Source of the DNA: Polaromonas sp.
GTDB taxonomy: Bacteria > Pseudomonadota > Gammaproteobacteria > Burkholderiales > Burkholderiaceae_C
Reading direction: 5' to 3'
DNA length: 6,647 bases
Assembly (NCBI GenBank): GCA_014376885.1
Contig: JACMQR010000072.1
Coordinates: 1-6,647 of the forward strand
Both the position numbers and the translations under genes were made by a program. Below are positions 1 to 6,411 of the stretch, piece after piece. Within the stretch, counting starts at the first letter, position 1; every line of letters begins with the position of its first letter. The notes under the pieces were generated by a model that made no database searches, was not told the DNA's origin, and worked only from the letters and a program-made list of their open reading frames with translations.

Positions 1-818
1 CCCTGCTCCCTGGCCTGGTCGGAAATCATCAGGTAGGGGTTGACATGCGCCTCGACGCGGCCGGGCTCGTCCACGCTGGTCGAGTCGATTTCGAACCAGC
101 CCTGGGCAGATTCGTCGCCGCTGCGCCGCAAAAACGCGGTGCCGCGAATGTCGGTCATGTTGGCAATCGGCTCCCGGGCCGCCAGGCGGTGCGCCACCTC
201 GACGACTGCGCGCTCGGCGTTGCCGTAGAGCAGCAGGTCACACTTGGAGTCGATCACCACGCTGCGGCGCACCTTGTCCGACCAGTAGTCGTAGTGGGCG
301 ATGCGGCGCAGCGAGCCTTCGATGCCGCCCAGGATGATCGGGACCTCCTTGTAGGCTTCGCGCCAGCCCTGCGAATACACCAGCGCGGGGCGGTCGGGGC
401 GCTTGCCGCCGACGTCGCCGGGCGTGTAGGCGTCGTCGGTGCGGATCTTGCGGTCGGCGGTGTAGCGGTTGATCATCGAGTCCATGTTGCCGGCGGCCAC
501 GCCGAAAAACAAATTGGGCTTGCCCAGCGCCTTGAACGGCTCGGCGCTTTGCCAGTCGGGCTGGGCGATGATGCCGACCCGAAAGCCCTGGTCTTCCAAC
601 ATACGGCCGATCACCGCCATGCCAAAGCTCGGGTGGTCGACATAAGCGTCGCCGGTGACGATGATGATGTCGCACGAATCCCAGCCCATCGCCTCCATCT
701 CGGCCCGGCTGGTGGGCAAAAACTTGGCGGTGCCAAAGCGGGCCGCCCAATATTTGCGGTAGCTGGTCAGCGGCTTGGCAGAGCGGGCGAAAAAGGAGAC
801 GTCAAGGGGGGCGTTCAT
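1..818 (-). CDS. ygiQ: YgiQ-family radical SAM protein, N-terminal part (cut by window edge)
   Basis: The reverse strand reads an open frame from ATG at 818 ([20 protein letters not shown]) to the window edge, about 272 codons with no stop. Recognisable YgiQ stretches follow in order: [80 protein letters not shown] and [20 protein letters not shown], ending near [13 protein letters not shown]. These match the Radical_SAM_N domain of the family as I know it from E. coli YgiQ. Full-length members run to roughly 700 residues, and the CxxxCxxC cluster motif of the radical SAM core should lie to the left, outside this window, so catalytic competence cannot be judged. The biochemical role of YgiQ is not established. 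No clear Shine-Dalgarno precedes the ATG, but the MNAPL start gives the expected N-terminus. A promoter-like pair and a palindrome lie about 70-110 bp upstream. The gene is monocistronic as far as seen. The family call is firm. Confidence 0.93.
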   Translation of the reverse strand, partial: MNAPLDVSFFARSAKPLTSYRKYWAARFGTAKFLPTSRAEMEAMGWDSCDIIIVTGDAYVDHPSFGMAVIGRMLEDQGFRVGIIAQPDWQSAEPFKALGKPNLFFGVAAGNMDSMINRYTADRKIRTDDAYTPGDVGGKRPDRPALVYSQGWREAYKEVPIILGGIEGSLRRIAHYDYWSDKVRRSVVIDSKCDLLLYGNAERAVVEVAHRLAAREPIANMTDIRGTAFLRRSGDESAQGWFEIDSTSVDEPGRVEAHVNPYLMISDQAREQ

Positions 819-845
819 GGGGCGATTGTGTTGTAAACCGCGCGG

Positions 846-861
846 GCCGCCCTGCGGCGGC
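846..861 (-). promoter_or_regulatory. Small GC hairpin in the ygiQ leader
   Basis: GCCGCC and GGCGGC form a perfect 6-bp stem around a 4-nt loop (852-855), 28-43 nt upstream of the ygiQ ATG. If transcription starts near 895 this would be folded in the 5' untranslated RNA. No U-run follows on the minus strand, so it is not a terminator. In such GC-rich DNA a stem of this size may occur by chance. Confidence 0.2.
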
Positions 862-887
862 GCCAAGCACTGACTGCCATGCGATTT

Positions 888-899
888 TGGGTTAACCCA
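888..899. promoter_or_regulatory. 12-bp perfect palindrome, candidate operator of ygiQ
   Basis: TGGGTTAACCCA is a perfect palindrome. It overlaps the transcription start predicted from the promoter at 902-930, a position typical of repressor sites. It is part of a larger imperfect direct repeat: CGATTTT occurs at 882-888 and again at 900-906 (18-bp step), each followed by G-rich then ACCC-ending sequence. The palindrome is seen directly; the operator role is inferred, and no protein is suggested. Confidence 0.35.
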
Positions 900-901
900 C
901 G

Positions 902-930
902 ATTTTAGGCGTTTACCCGGCGCCTGTACA
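902..930 (-). promoter_or_regulatory. Candidate sigma70 promoter of ygiQ
   Basis: On the minus strand TGTACA (925-930; 4 of 6 matches to TTGACA) and TAAAAT (902-907; 5 of 6 to TATAAT) are separated by exactly 17 bp. A start near 894-896 would leave a leader of about 77 nt before the ygiQ ATG. This is the best promoter-like pair I found in the window, but it is judged by eye only. Confidence 0.42.
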
Positions 931-986
931 CCGGCAAGGGTACTGGCTTGCGGCGAACCGCGCCCGGCAGCTGGCGCATTTGTTGC

Positions 987-1016
987 AAAAAGCTCTGCCG
1001 CCTGGGTCCGGGCTGC
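987..1016 (-). terminator. Possible weak intrinsic terminator after the GAF gene
   Basis: Read on the minus strand, GCAGCC (1016-1011) can pair with GGCGGC (1002-997) with one A-G mismatch across an 8-nt loop. A short AGAGC and then five T residues (991-987) follow. It starts at the last base of the GAF stop codon. The stem is imperfect and the T-run is short and offset, so termination may be weak or absent. Confidence 0.33.
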
Positions 1017-1474
1017 TAGCGCAAGTGGTCCATCAGCACCGGCACGAGCGCCTCCAGCAGGGGGATTTCGCTGTCGTCAATCTGCACGGGCTTGACGTCA
1101 AAATGGCAGAACGTCCCGTAGAGCGTGCCCGCCTTGCGCGACAGCGGAAGGCCGAAATACGCATTCAGGACGCCCCGGTAGGGGTGGCCCAGCAGGCGAT
1201 CGTCCTGGCTGGAGTCGGCCGTGCCAAAGCCCTGGTCCCTGATCACGAACTGGCAAAAACTCTCGCCCAGCGGCACTTCGGACAAACTTCCCGGCGCCTC
1301 GCCCAGACGGTCGTAGAGGTGGATGTTGCGCAGGATCTGGCCGTCGAGCCGGTAAACCGCGGTGTAGCGAAAGGCAGTACGGGCGTTGAGGTAACGCAGG
1401 GCGCCATTGAGCCCGTGGCTTTTGATCACCGACCGGAACTGTGCCAGTTGCTCGTCCAAAGCCTGCAGCGCCAT
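1016..1474 (-). CDS. Stand-alone GAF-domain protein
   Basis: This is a 152-residue protein, nearly all one GAF domain. An N-terminal helix (about residues 1-30) is followed by the core: [20 protein letters not shown] (38-57), then [14 protein letters not shown] (68-81), [15 protein letters not shown] (87-101), NAYFGLPLS (104-112) and [11 protein letters not shown] (116-126). This order (SxC, D..R, Y.G.PL, GTxC..D) is the usual GAF pattern, with cysteines at 74 and 123. There is no signal peptide, membrane segment, kinase, cyclase or DNA-binding domain, so it is probably a cytoplasmic ligand- or redox-responsive domain acting on a partner, or a small enzyme. The ligand is unknown. The ATG at 1474 has a GGAAA six bases upstream. 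It is separated from fahA (267 bp) and ygiQ (197 bp), so it is probably transcribed alone. The domain call is good; the function is not known. Confidence 0.85.
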   Translation of the reverse strand: MALQALDEQLAQFRSVIKSHGLNGALRYLNARTAFRYTAVYRLDGQILRNIHLYDRLGEAPGSLSEVPLGESFCQFVIRDQGFGTADSSQDDRLLGHPYRGVLNAYFGLPLSRKAGTLYGTFCHFDVKPVQIDDSEIPLLEALVPVLMDHLR

Positions 1475-1626
1475 ACGGTATTTCCAGAAAAAAAAGAGAA
1501 GGTTGCCGGATCGCCAGCCCCCCGGACCCGGTTAATCGGTTTTGTCAAACGCGAAACACAACCAAGAGCGGGGCCGCCAAGGGCTGCACCAGTGCGTTCG
1601 AGTCAACACGGTATTGCGTTATTTTT

Positions 1627-1641
1627 CAGCCAAACTGGCTG
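1627..1641. repeat. Inverted repeat CAGCCA-AAC-TGGCTG
   Basis: This is a perfect 6-bp inverted repeat with a 3-nt spacer. On the minus strand the hairpin is followed by A residues, and on the plus strand it is preceded, not followed, by T residues, so it does not look like a terminator in either direction. It abuts the palindrome at 1640-1649. Its function is unknown. Confidence 0.3.
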
Positions 1642-1649
1642 CACGTGCA
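1640..1649. promoter_or_regulatory. 10-bp palindrome TGCACGTGCA
   Basis: This perfect palindrome lies in the gap upstream of the GAF gene, about 165 bp before its ATG. It could be a regulator site or chance; no protein family is suggested by it. Confidence 0.25.
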
Positions 1650-1741
1650 CGCAGATGTTACGCGCGCAACTACATAATTCATAGCGCACTAGTCCAATCG
1701 CCCTATTGGCCTGTCGGCTGACCGGACCGGCCACCCGCCCG

Positions 1742-3070
1742 TCAGACCCTGGCCGCAAGCACCTGGCCCTGGCAGTCGCCAAAGCCGATGCGCCGAAAGC
1801 CGCTGCGCTCGCAGTGGCCGCGCAGGGTGATGGCGTCGCCGTCTTGAAGGAAGGTGCGGCTTTCACCGTTGGCCAGCCTCAGCGGGTTCTTGCCGCCTGC
1901 GGTGAGTTCGAGCAATGAGCCGGCCTGCGCCGGCTGCGGGCCTGACTGGGTTCCTGTGCCGAGCAAATCACCCGGCTGTAGATTACATCCATTGACGGTA
2001 TGGTGGGTGATCATCTGGGCAACCGTCCAGTAGGCGCCCAGGTAGCTCGACTGCGACAGGCGCTGGGGCAGCGCGCCGGCGTCGCGCATGGCCTGGGTCT
2101 GGATCAGCACTTCGAGCGCCACGTCGATCTGGCCGGCCGCCCGGTTGCCTTCGGAGTCCAGGTAAGGCAGGGGCTGCGGGTCGCCCGGCGGCCGCGAAAA
2201 CGGCGCGCGAAACGGCGCCAGCGCTTCCATGGTGACGATCCAGGGCGACAAGGTGGTGGCAAAACTTTTGGCCAGAAACGGCCCGAGCGGCTGGTATTCC
2301 CAGCCCTGGACGTCGCGCGCCGACCAGTCGTTGAGCAGCACCAGGCCAAAGGCATGGCCCTCGGCGTCGGCGATCGGGATCGGTTCGCCCGGCGCATTGC
2401 CCTGCCCGACGAAGACACCCAGCTCCAGCTCATAGTCGAGCCGGTGGCTGGGGCGCAGCAGCGGCACCGCCTCGTTCGGGCCTTTCGTCTGACCCCGGGG
2501 GCGTGCAAAGCACTGTCCGCTCACGCCAATCGACGAGCTGCGGCCGTGGTAGCCAATCGGCACCCATTTGTAGTTCGGCAGCAGCGGCTCGTCCGGGCGA
2601 AACAGCTTGCCGACCGCCGTGGCATGGTGGATACCGGTGTAAAAGTCGGTGTAGTCGCCGATGCGGCAGGGAACGGCGTATTCGGCCCCGGCCTGCACCA
2701 GCAGCCAGGGCTGCAGCCGTGCCTGGTGCGCGCTGCCTTCGAGCAGGCTGCGCGACAGGGCGTGGCGCAGGGCGACCCGCGCGGCGCGGCCCTGCGCCAT
2801 GAAGGCATTGAGCTCGCCGCGCTCGCAGCCGATCAGGGACGCGGCCACCTCCGGCGGCAAGAGTCCGGCGTCGCGCATTGCCAGCAGGTCGACAACCTGG
2901 TCGCCAATCGCCACGCCGGGACGAAATCCCTCCCGGCTGCCGGCACGCCGGAAAACGCCTACAGGCAGGTTCTGGATCGGAAAATCGCAGTCCGGCGCAT
3001 TGGCCGATGCAACCCAGGAGCGCAGGCCGGCGTCGTGGCTGAAGTCCAGCCGGTCAGGCATCGGGCTCAT
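1742..3070 (-). CDS. fahA: Fumarylacetoacetase
   Basis: This cytoplasmic enzyme hydrolyses fumarylacetoacetate to fumarate and acetoacetate, the last step of homogentisate breakdown (EC 3.7.1.2). The 442-residue length fits the FAH family. An N-terminal SH3-like domain (about 1-130) precedes the catalytic fold. By alignment from memory with the mammalian enzyme, the metal ligands are Asp142 (in DYTDFY), Glu214 and Glu216 (in LDYELELG) and Asp248 (in LNDWSARD). The catalytic His is His149 (GIHHATAVG), and an active-site Lys is Lys268 (GPFLAKSF). YHGRSSS (174-180) and [12 protein letters not shown] (367-378) are also typical. No key residue is missing. The start codon overlaps the hmgA stop as ATGA, with AAGGA nine bases upstream inside hmgA, so translation is probably coupled. 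A second Met at codon 4 is a possible alternative start. It is the last gene of the operon. Confidence 0.97.
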   Translation of the reverse strand: MSPMPDRLDFSHDAGLRSWVASANAPDCDFPIQNLPVGVFRRAGSREGFRPGVAIGDQVVDLLAMRDAGLLPPEVAASLIGCERGELNAFMAQGRAARVALRHALSRSLLEGSAHQARLQPWLLVQAGAEYAVPCRIGDYTDFYTGIHHATAVGKLFRPDEPLLPNYKWVPIGYHGRSSSIGVSGQCFARPRGQTKGPNEAVPLLRPSHRLDYELELGVFVGQGNAPGEPIPIADAEGHAFGLVLLNDWSARDVQGWEYQPLGPFLAKSFATTLSPWIVTMEALAPFRAPFSRPPGDPQPLPYLDSEGNRAAGQIDVALEVLIQTQAMRDAGALPQRLSQSSYLGAYWTVAQMITHHTVNGCNLQPGDLLGTGTQSGPQPAQAGSLLELTAGGKNPLRLANGESRTFLQDGDAITLRGHCERSGFRRIGFGDCQGQVLAARV

Positions 3071-4392
3071 GCGGCGGTGTCCTTGAAGTTGTCGTGCAGC
3101 CCGTGCCAGCAGCCTGCGTAGGCGGTGTCGAGGGACCCGCTTTGCAGGGCGAAAGCGGTCGGCACGAAGCGGTAGCGGCTCTCGAACATGAACGCCAGGG
3201 TGTGCTCGAGCTTGTGCGGCGCAAGCTCGGCGGTGCTGGCCTTGCGGTACGACTCGGCATCCGGCCCGTGCGGCACCATGCCGTTGTGCAGCGACGCGCC
3301 GCCGGGCTGGAAGCCTTCGGCCTTGGCATCGTACTGGCCATGGACCAGGCCCATGAATTCGCTCATCAGGTTGCGGTGAAACCAGGGCGGTCGAAAGGTG
3401 TTTTCAGCCACCAGCCAGCGCGGTGGAAAAATCACGAAATCACAGTTGGCCGTGCCCGGCGTGTCTGAGGGCGCGGTCAGCACGGTGAAGATCGACGGGT
3501 CCGGATGGTCGAAGCTGATCGAGCCGATGGTCATGAAGTGGGCGGTGTCGTATTTGCAGGGCACCAGGTTGCCATGCCAGGCCACGACATTGAACGGGCT
3601 GTGCGCCTGGCGGGCCACCCACAGACGCCCGCCGTATTTCTTGACGATGTCATAGCCCGGACTGAAAGCCGCCGCCTGGTCGTATGCGGCCGTGGGCACC
3701 CGGAAATCCCGCGCATTGGCCAGGCCGTTCGAGCCGATCGGCCCGAGTTCGGGAAGGCGGAAATGGGCACCGTAGTTTTCGCAGACATAGCCGCGCGACG
3801 GGCCGTCGGGCAGCGCCACGCTGAGCGCCATGCCGCGCGGCACCAACGCCACCTCGCCGGGGGCGAGTTCCAGGATGCCCAGCTCGGTGGTCAGCACCAG
3901 GCGGCCCTGCTGCGGCACCAGCAGCATTTCGCCGTCGGCATTGACCAGCGCCTTGCCGGTCATCGACCGGTTGGCCAGGTAGACATGGGTGGCCATGCCG
4001 GTTTGCGCATCGGCGTCGCCATTGGCCGCCAGGGTGCGCATGCCGTCGACAAAGTCGAGCGGCTCGTCCGGGATGTCGAAGGGCTTCCAGCGCAGCGGGT
4101 CGGGCGGGCAAACCACGCCACCGGCCGCGCCGCTGGTCCAGAAGGGCTGGGCATACGGGTCGTAGCCGCCAATGACTGCCGACGGCTGGCGCCGGTACAG
4201 CCAGGTGCGCCGGTTGTCGGCGCGCGGGGCGGTGAACGCGGTGCCCGACAGCAGTTCGGTATACAGCTCGTGCGGCGCGCGCTGCGGACTGTTTTGCCCA
4301 TGCGGCAGCGCGCCTGGCACGGCTTCGCTGGCAAACTCGTTGCCAAAGCCTGACTGGTAGCGCAAAGCGTTGGGCAGGGCATTGAGGGTCAT
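3067..4392 (-). CDS. hmgA: Homogentisate 1,2-dioxygenase
   Basis: This Fe(II)-dependent ring-cleaving dioxygenase turns homogentisate plus O2 into maleylacetoacetate (EC 1.13.11.5) in tyrosine and phenylalanine breakdown. From ATG 4392 the protein is 441 residues, normal for the family. It opens with the family hallmark [20 protein letters not shown] (11-30), followed by [20 protein letters not shown]. By comparison with the human enzyme, the iron ligands are His339 (FHRN), Glu345 (SEFMG) and His375 (PHGPD), and the likely active-site base is His296 (FDHPDPSIF). All are intact. The frame stays open further upstream: an ATG at 4461, two bases after the preceding stop, would add a 23-residue tail unlike family N-termini, so 4392 is preferred although its ribosome site (GAAAG, 7-nt gap) is weak. 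The stop overlaps the fahA start by 4 bp. It follows the binding-protein gene with a 71-bp gap and is probably co-transcribed with it. Confidence 0.97.
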   Translation of the reverse strand: MTLNALPNALRYQSGFGNEFASEAVPGALPHGQNSPQRAPHELYTELLSGTAFTAPRADNRRTWLYRRQPSAVIGGYDPYAQPFWTSGAAGGVVCPPDPLRWKPFDIPDEPLDFVDGMRTLAANGDADAQTGMATHVYLANRSMTGKALVNADGEMLLVPQQGRLVLTTELGILELAPGEVALVPRGMALSVALPDGPSRGYVCENYGAHFRLPELGPIGSNGLANARDFRVPTAAYDQAAAFSPGYDIVKKYGGRLWVARQAHSPFNVVAWHGNLVPCKYDTAHFMTIGSISFDHPDPSIFTVLTAPSDTPGTANCDFVIFPPRWLVAENTFRPPWFHRNLMSEFMGLVHGQYDAKAEGFQPGGASLHNGMVPHGPDAESYRKASTAELAPHKLEHTLAFMFESRYRFVPTAFALQSGSLDTAYAGCWHGLHDNFKDTAA

Positions 4393-4463
4393 CAGGTCAC
4401 TTTCGCATCGGAAGGGCCAAGGGCTGGCCGCGCCCGCAGGGGCCCGGCGTGCCGGGGTCATGC

Positions 4464-5474
4464 TCAGTCCAGCTTGATGCCGCTGGCGCGGATCACCTGG
4501 CCCCACTTTTCGCGCTCGCTCCGGGCATAGGTGGCCATCTGCGCCGGCGAGCCGGGGGTGGCTTCAAGGCCGAGCGTCTGGAACCTGGCCCGAACCGCGG
4601 TGGTGTTCAGCGCCGCCACCAGCGCCTGGTTCAGCTTGGTGATGACCTCGGGTGGGGTTCCGGCCGGCGCCACCAGGCCCTGCCAGGCAAAGGCCTCAAA
4701 CCCCTTGAGGCCCTGCTCGTTCAGGGTGGGGATGCTCTCGAAGTTTTTCACCCGCGTCAGGCTGGCCATGCCGATGGGCCGCAGGCGCCCGGACTGGATG
4801 AAGCCCATCCCGGCCGCCGTGTCGACAAACATGAAGGGCAGCTGGCCGCCGGCCACATCCTGGACCGCCGGCGCTGCGCCCCGGTAGGGCACATGGACCA
4901 GGTTCAGGCCCGTGCGGCCGCGAAACAGCTCGGCCGTCAGGTGGTGCGGGCTGCCCGCGCCGGGCGAGGCATAGCTAACGCCGGCGGCCTGGGATTTGGC
5001 CCAGGCCAAAAACTCCGCCAGGTTGGAGGCAGGAACCGCCGGGTTGACCACCAGCACCATCGGGAACCGGGCCAGCAGGCCGACCGGCACGAAGTCCTTT
5101 TCCGCGCTGTAGTTTAGGCCGCTGTAGAGCGCCGGATTGGCGGCCAGGGTGGCGGTGTCGCCCGTCAGCAGTGTGTAGCCGTCGGCTTTGGAACGGGCCG
5201 CATAGCTGGCGCCGATGTTGGTAGCAGCGCCCGGCTTGTTGCTGACGATGACCGGCTGCCCCAGGGCGCTGGCCATGGGTTCGCTGAGCGAGCGGGCCAC
5301 CACATCGGAGCCGCCGCCGGCCGGATAGGGCACCACCCACTCGATGGAGCGCGCCGGATAGGGTTGCGCCCAGGCGGCGGTGGCGCTCATGGCCAGCAAG
5401 ACCAGCGACCGGCCCAGGCGCATGCAAGCCGCCGGACGAGCCGGGCCGCGAGAAAAAATACTTAACGGATGCAT
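4464..5474 (-). CDS. Bug/TTT-family periplasmic solute-binding protein
   Basis: This is a 336-residue binding protein of the tripartite tricarboxylate transporter (TctC/Bug) family. It would capture a carboxylate-type solute in the periplasm for a TctA/TctB permease, neither of which is in this window. Residues 1-36 form an export signal: basic residues (RLGR, 19-22), a hydrophobic run [12 protein letters not shown], then cleavage near AWA|QPYP. Mature motifs include [81 protein letters not shown] and [13 protein letters not shown], as in Bug proteins. The ATG at 5474 is chosen because GGAG lies five bases upstream (5480-5483). An ATG at 5504 would extend it by 10 residues and one at 5423 would start closer to the signal core. 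It heads the operon with hmgA and fahA, which suggests homogentisate or another aromatic acid as ligand; this is inference only. Confidence 0.93.
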   Translation of the reverse strand: MHPLSIFSRGPARPAACMRLGRSLVLLAMSATAAWAQPYPARSIEWVVPYPAGGGSDVVARSLSEPMASALGQPVIVSNKPGAATNIGASYAARSKADGYTLLTGDTATLAANPALYSGLNYSAEKDFVPVGLLARFPMVLVVNPAVPASNLAEFLAWAKSQAAGVSYASPGAGSPHHLTAELFRGRTGLNLVHVPYRGAAPAVQDVAGGQLPFMFVDTAAGMGFIQSGRLRPIGMASLTRVKNFESIPTLNEQGLKGFEAFAWQGLVAPAGTPPEVITKLNQALVAALNTTAVRARFQTLGLEATPGSPAQMATYARSEREKWGQVIRASGIKLD

Positions 5475-5479
5475 GAGAT

Positions 5480-5483
5480 CTCC
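5480..5483 (-). promoter_or_regulatory. Ribosome binding site of the Bug gene
   Basis: GGAG on the minus strand lies five bases before ATG 5474. It is what decides that start over the in-frame ATGs at 5504 and 5423. Confidence 0.65.
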
Positions 5484-5497
5484 AGTGCCAAACAGGC

Positions 5498-5517
5498 GGC
5501 GCACGGTGCGGTGCGCC
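5498..5517. promoter_or_regulatory. Inverted repeat just upstream of the operon's first gene
   Basis: GGCGCAC (5498-5504) and GTGCGCC (5511-5517) form a perfect 7-bp inverted repeat with a 6-nt spacer, 24 bp before the ATG at 5474 and 15 bp from its ribosome site. It could be an operator or an mRNA leader hairpin. No U-run follows, so it is not a simple terminator. Confidence 0.33.
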
Positions 5518-5666
5518 GGCTTGGAGACGGGTCACGCTGCGGTTTTTGGACAGAACTGCAGGGTATCGTTCCCTGGCATCTTCCCAAACCGGTACGACGG
5601 CCGTGCGACAACCGAGCCTGCCCCGAAAGTCTCGTCCAGTGCTGCCAGGCCACCGGAACTTGAATG

Positions 5667-5698
5667 AAAACTACTTTCCCCGCTTTCACTACGGGGAA
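5667..5698 (-). terminator. Probable intrinsic terminator of the CHRD gene
   Basis: Read on the minus strand, TTCCCCG (5698-5692) and CGGGGAA (5682-5676) form a perfect 7-bp stem with a 9-nt loop, followed by AGTAG and then TTTT (5670-5667). It begins 48 bp after the CHRD stop codon and upstream of the homogentisate operon, where it would insulate the two units. The U-run is short and offset, so efficiency is uncertain. Confidence 0.47.
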
Positions 5699-5745
5699 TG
5701 TTTGCTATTTAATAAAGAGCATTGGCGGCGGGCGGTGCCTGACGA

Positions 5746-6225
5746 TCAGTTGCGCACCAGCATCTGGCCGCGTACTTCGCCGCCCGGATTGGCTGCGGTG
5801 TGGACATTGGCATACCAGCGGCCGGCCATCAGGTCGGCGGTCTGGGCAGGCGTCAGCGTGGCGCTTCCTTCCATTGGGCTGGTGATGGCACTGCCCCAGG
5901 GAAGCACGACGCCTGCGTTCGCGCCGGCAGCGGCCGGGCCATGGAAGTGACCCGCCGTGGCCGGACCGGTCAGGCCGCTGTAGCTCACCTTCCAGCGCAG
6001 CATGCTGGTGTCCTTGTTGAACACCGCGTCGACCGTGCCGGTCGCCGGGCTGGCGTTGGGCGGCACTTCGTTGGAGGCGCGCAACTGCGTGCTCAGGGCC
6101 ACCATGTTGGACATGGCGGCGGCGGTCGATGACGGCTTCATCATGCCGCACCCGGTGATGGCGGCAACCGCTGCCAGGGACAAGGCAGCAAAGGAAATAC
6201 GGGCGGCTAGGCGACGACTGGTCAT
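5746..6225 (-). CDS. CHRD-domain lipoprotein
   Basis: This is a 159-residue exported protein. Basic residues (MTSRRLAAR) and a hydrophobic segment SFAALSLAAVAA (11-22) lead to the lipobox ITGC with Cys26, marking a signal-peptidase-II lipoprotein. A short Ser/Ala/Met-rich linker (27-42) precedes one CHRD domain (about 43-157). Its core motifs are LRASNEVPP (48-56), WKVSYSGLTGPATAGHFHGP (78-97) and NVHTAANPGGEVRGQM (140-155). The HFHGP and NVHT..NPGGE..G motifs are hallmarks of this family, first named from chordin. Bacterial members have no established function. The start at 6225 is chosen because AGGAG lies five bases upstream (6231-6235) and the signal begins there; the frame runs open to an ATG at 6327 but that would spoil the signal peptide. 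It is probably monocistronic, with a terminator-like hairpin 48 bp downstream. Confidence 0.9.
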   Translation of the reverse strand: MTSRRLAARISFAALSLAAVAAITGCGMMKPSSTAAAMSNMVALSTQLRASNEVPPNASPATGTVDAVFNKDTSMLRWKVSYSGLTGPATAGHFHGPAAAGANAGVVLPWGSAITSPMEGSATLTPAQTADLMAGRWYANVHTAANPGGEVRGQMLVRN

Positions 6226-6230
6226 AAAGG

Positions 6231-6235
6231 CTCCT
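6231..6235 (-). promoter_or_regulatory. Ribosome binding site of the CHRD gene
   Basis: AGGAG on the minus strand lies five bases before ATG 6225. It decides that start against the longer open frame that reaches 6327. Confidence 0.75.
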
Positions 6236-6260
6236 GGGGGTTGAATGGCTGAGTGATTGT

Positions 6261-6282
6261 GCTGCGGCGTTCGGCCTGCAGC
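6261..6282. repeat. Bulged hairpin upstream of the CHRD gene
   Basis: GCTGC-GGC (6261-6268) pairs with GCC (6274-6276) and GCAGC (6278-6282), giving eight base pairs with a single bulged T at 6277 and a GTTCG loop. It lies 36 bp before the CHRD ATG. No T-run follows on either strand. It may be an mRNA leader structure, a protein site or chance. Confidence 0.3.
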
Positions 6283-6371
6283 GCTAGGATAAACCCGCTT
6301 TGCAACTTCGTTTTGCATCGAACCCACAAAGCCCGAAGATGCGCCCTTCTCCTACGCCGGGGATCCTGGCG

Positions 6372-6405
6372 CGCCAACACACGGCCGGGCTGGACGCCAA
6401 CACAC
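6372..6405. repeat. 11-bp direct repeat upstream of ku
   Basis: CGCCAACACAC occurs at 6372-6382 and again exactly at 6395-6405, a step of 23 bp, close to two helical turns. It lies about 113-146 bp before the ku ATG, which suits a regulator binding the same face of the DNA twice. The regulatory role is inference. Confidence 0.35.
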
Positions 6406-6411
6406 TGGACC

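Larger units (their letters stand above)
1475..1741. other. Intergenic region between fahA and the GAF gene, palindrome-rich
   Basis: No convincing gene lies here. It is locally more AT-rich around 1600-1690 than its surroundings. It holds CCAAT-6 nt-ATTGG (1694-1709), an imperfect 14-bp palindrome (1657-1670), a 10-bp palindrome TGCACGTGCA (1640-1649) and a 6-bp stem with 3-nt loop (1627-1641). A minus-strand TTGACA (1543-1548) has no partner -10 at 16-18 bp. The GAF promoter presumably lies in this gap. I saw no clear terminator for fahA. Confidence 0.5.
5475..5745. other. Leader region of the homogentisate operon
   Basis: This 271-bp gap separates the CHRD gene stop from the binding-protein start. 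No convincing ORF is seen. The right side carries the terminator-like hairpin of the CHRD gene and an AT-rich patch (5698-5720). The left side should carry the operon promoter, but I found only weak matches, such as TTGGGA-16 bp-TACCCT on the minus strand around 5562-5589. No divergent regulator gene is present. Confidence 0.5.

Noticed and set aside
45..836. 263-codon plus-strand ORF
   Set aside because: It lies antisense to the clearly recognisable YgiQ frame and its translation is Ala/Gly/His/Arg-rich with no family motif, a normal shadow in GC-rich DNA.
1016..1474. GAF protein as free methionine-R-sulfoxide reductase
   Set aside because: That enzyme is also a small GAF protein, but it needs a set of three cysteines in a characteristic arrangement and a C-D-A-S-type motif. 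Only Cys74 and Cys123 are present here and the motif is missing.
1526..1548. Perfect -35 box TTGACA on the minus strand (1543-1548) as GAF promoter
   Set aside because: The sequence 16-18 bp downstream is G/C-only and has no resemblance to a -10 box.
980..1684. 234-codon plus-strand ORF spanning the GAF gene and the gap beside it
   Set aside because: It is antisense to the GAF domain, which has real motifs; the translated sequence resembles no domain.
2000..3121. 373-codon plus-strand ORF
   Set aside because: It is antisense to fahA, whose catalytic residues are all in place on the other strand.
3505..4353. 282-codon plus-strand ORF
   Set aside because: It is antisense to hmgA and of low-complexity composition.
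5475..5490. Sigma54-type TGGCAC element before the Bug gene
   Set aside because: TGGCAC is present at 5485-5490 (minus strand), but the GC expected ten bases after the GG is absent, and the site would overlap the start codon region.
5698..5720. AT-rich TATTAAAT-like patch as promoter of the homogentisate operon
   Set aside because: No -35 box is found at proper distance and the probable CHRD terminator lies directly downstream, which would stop such transcripts.
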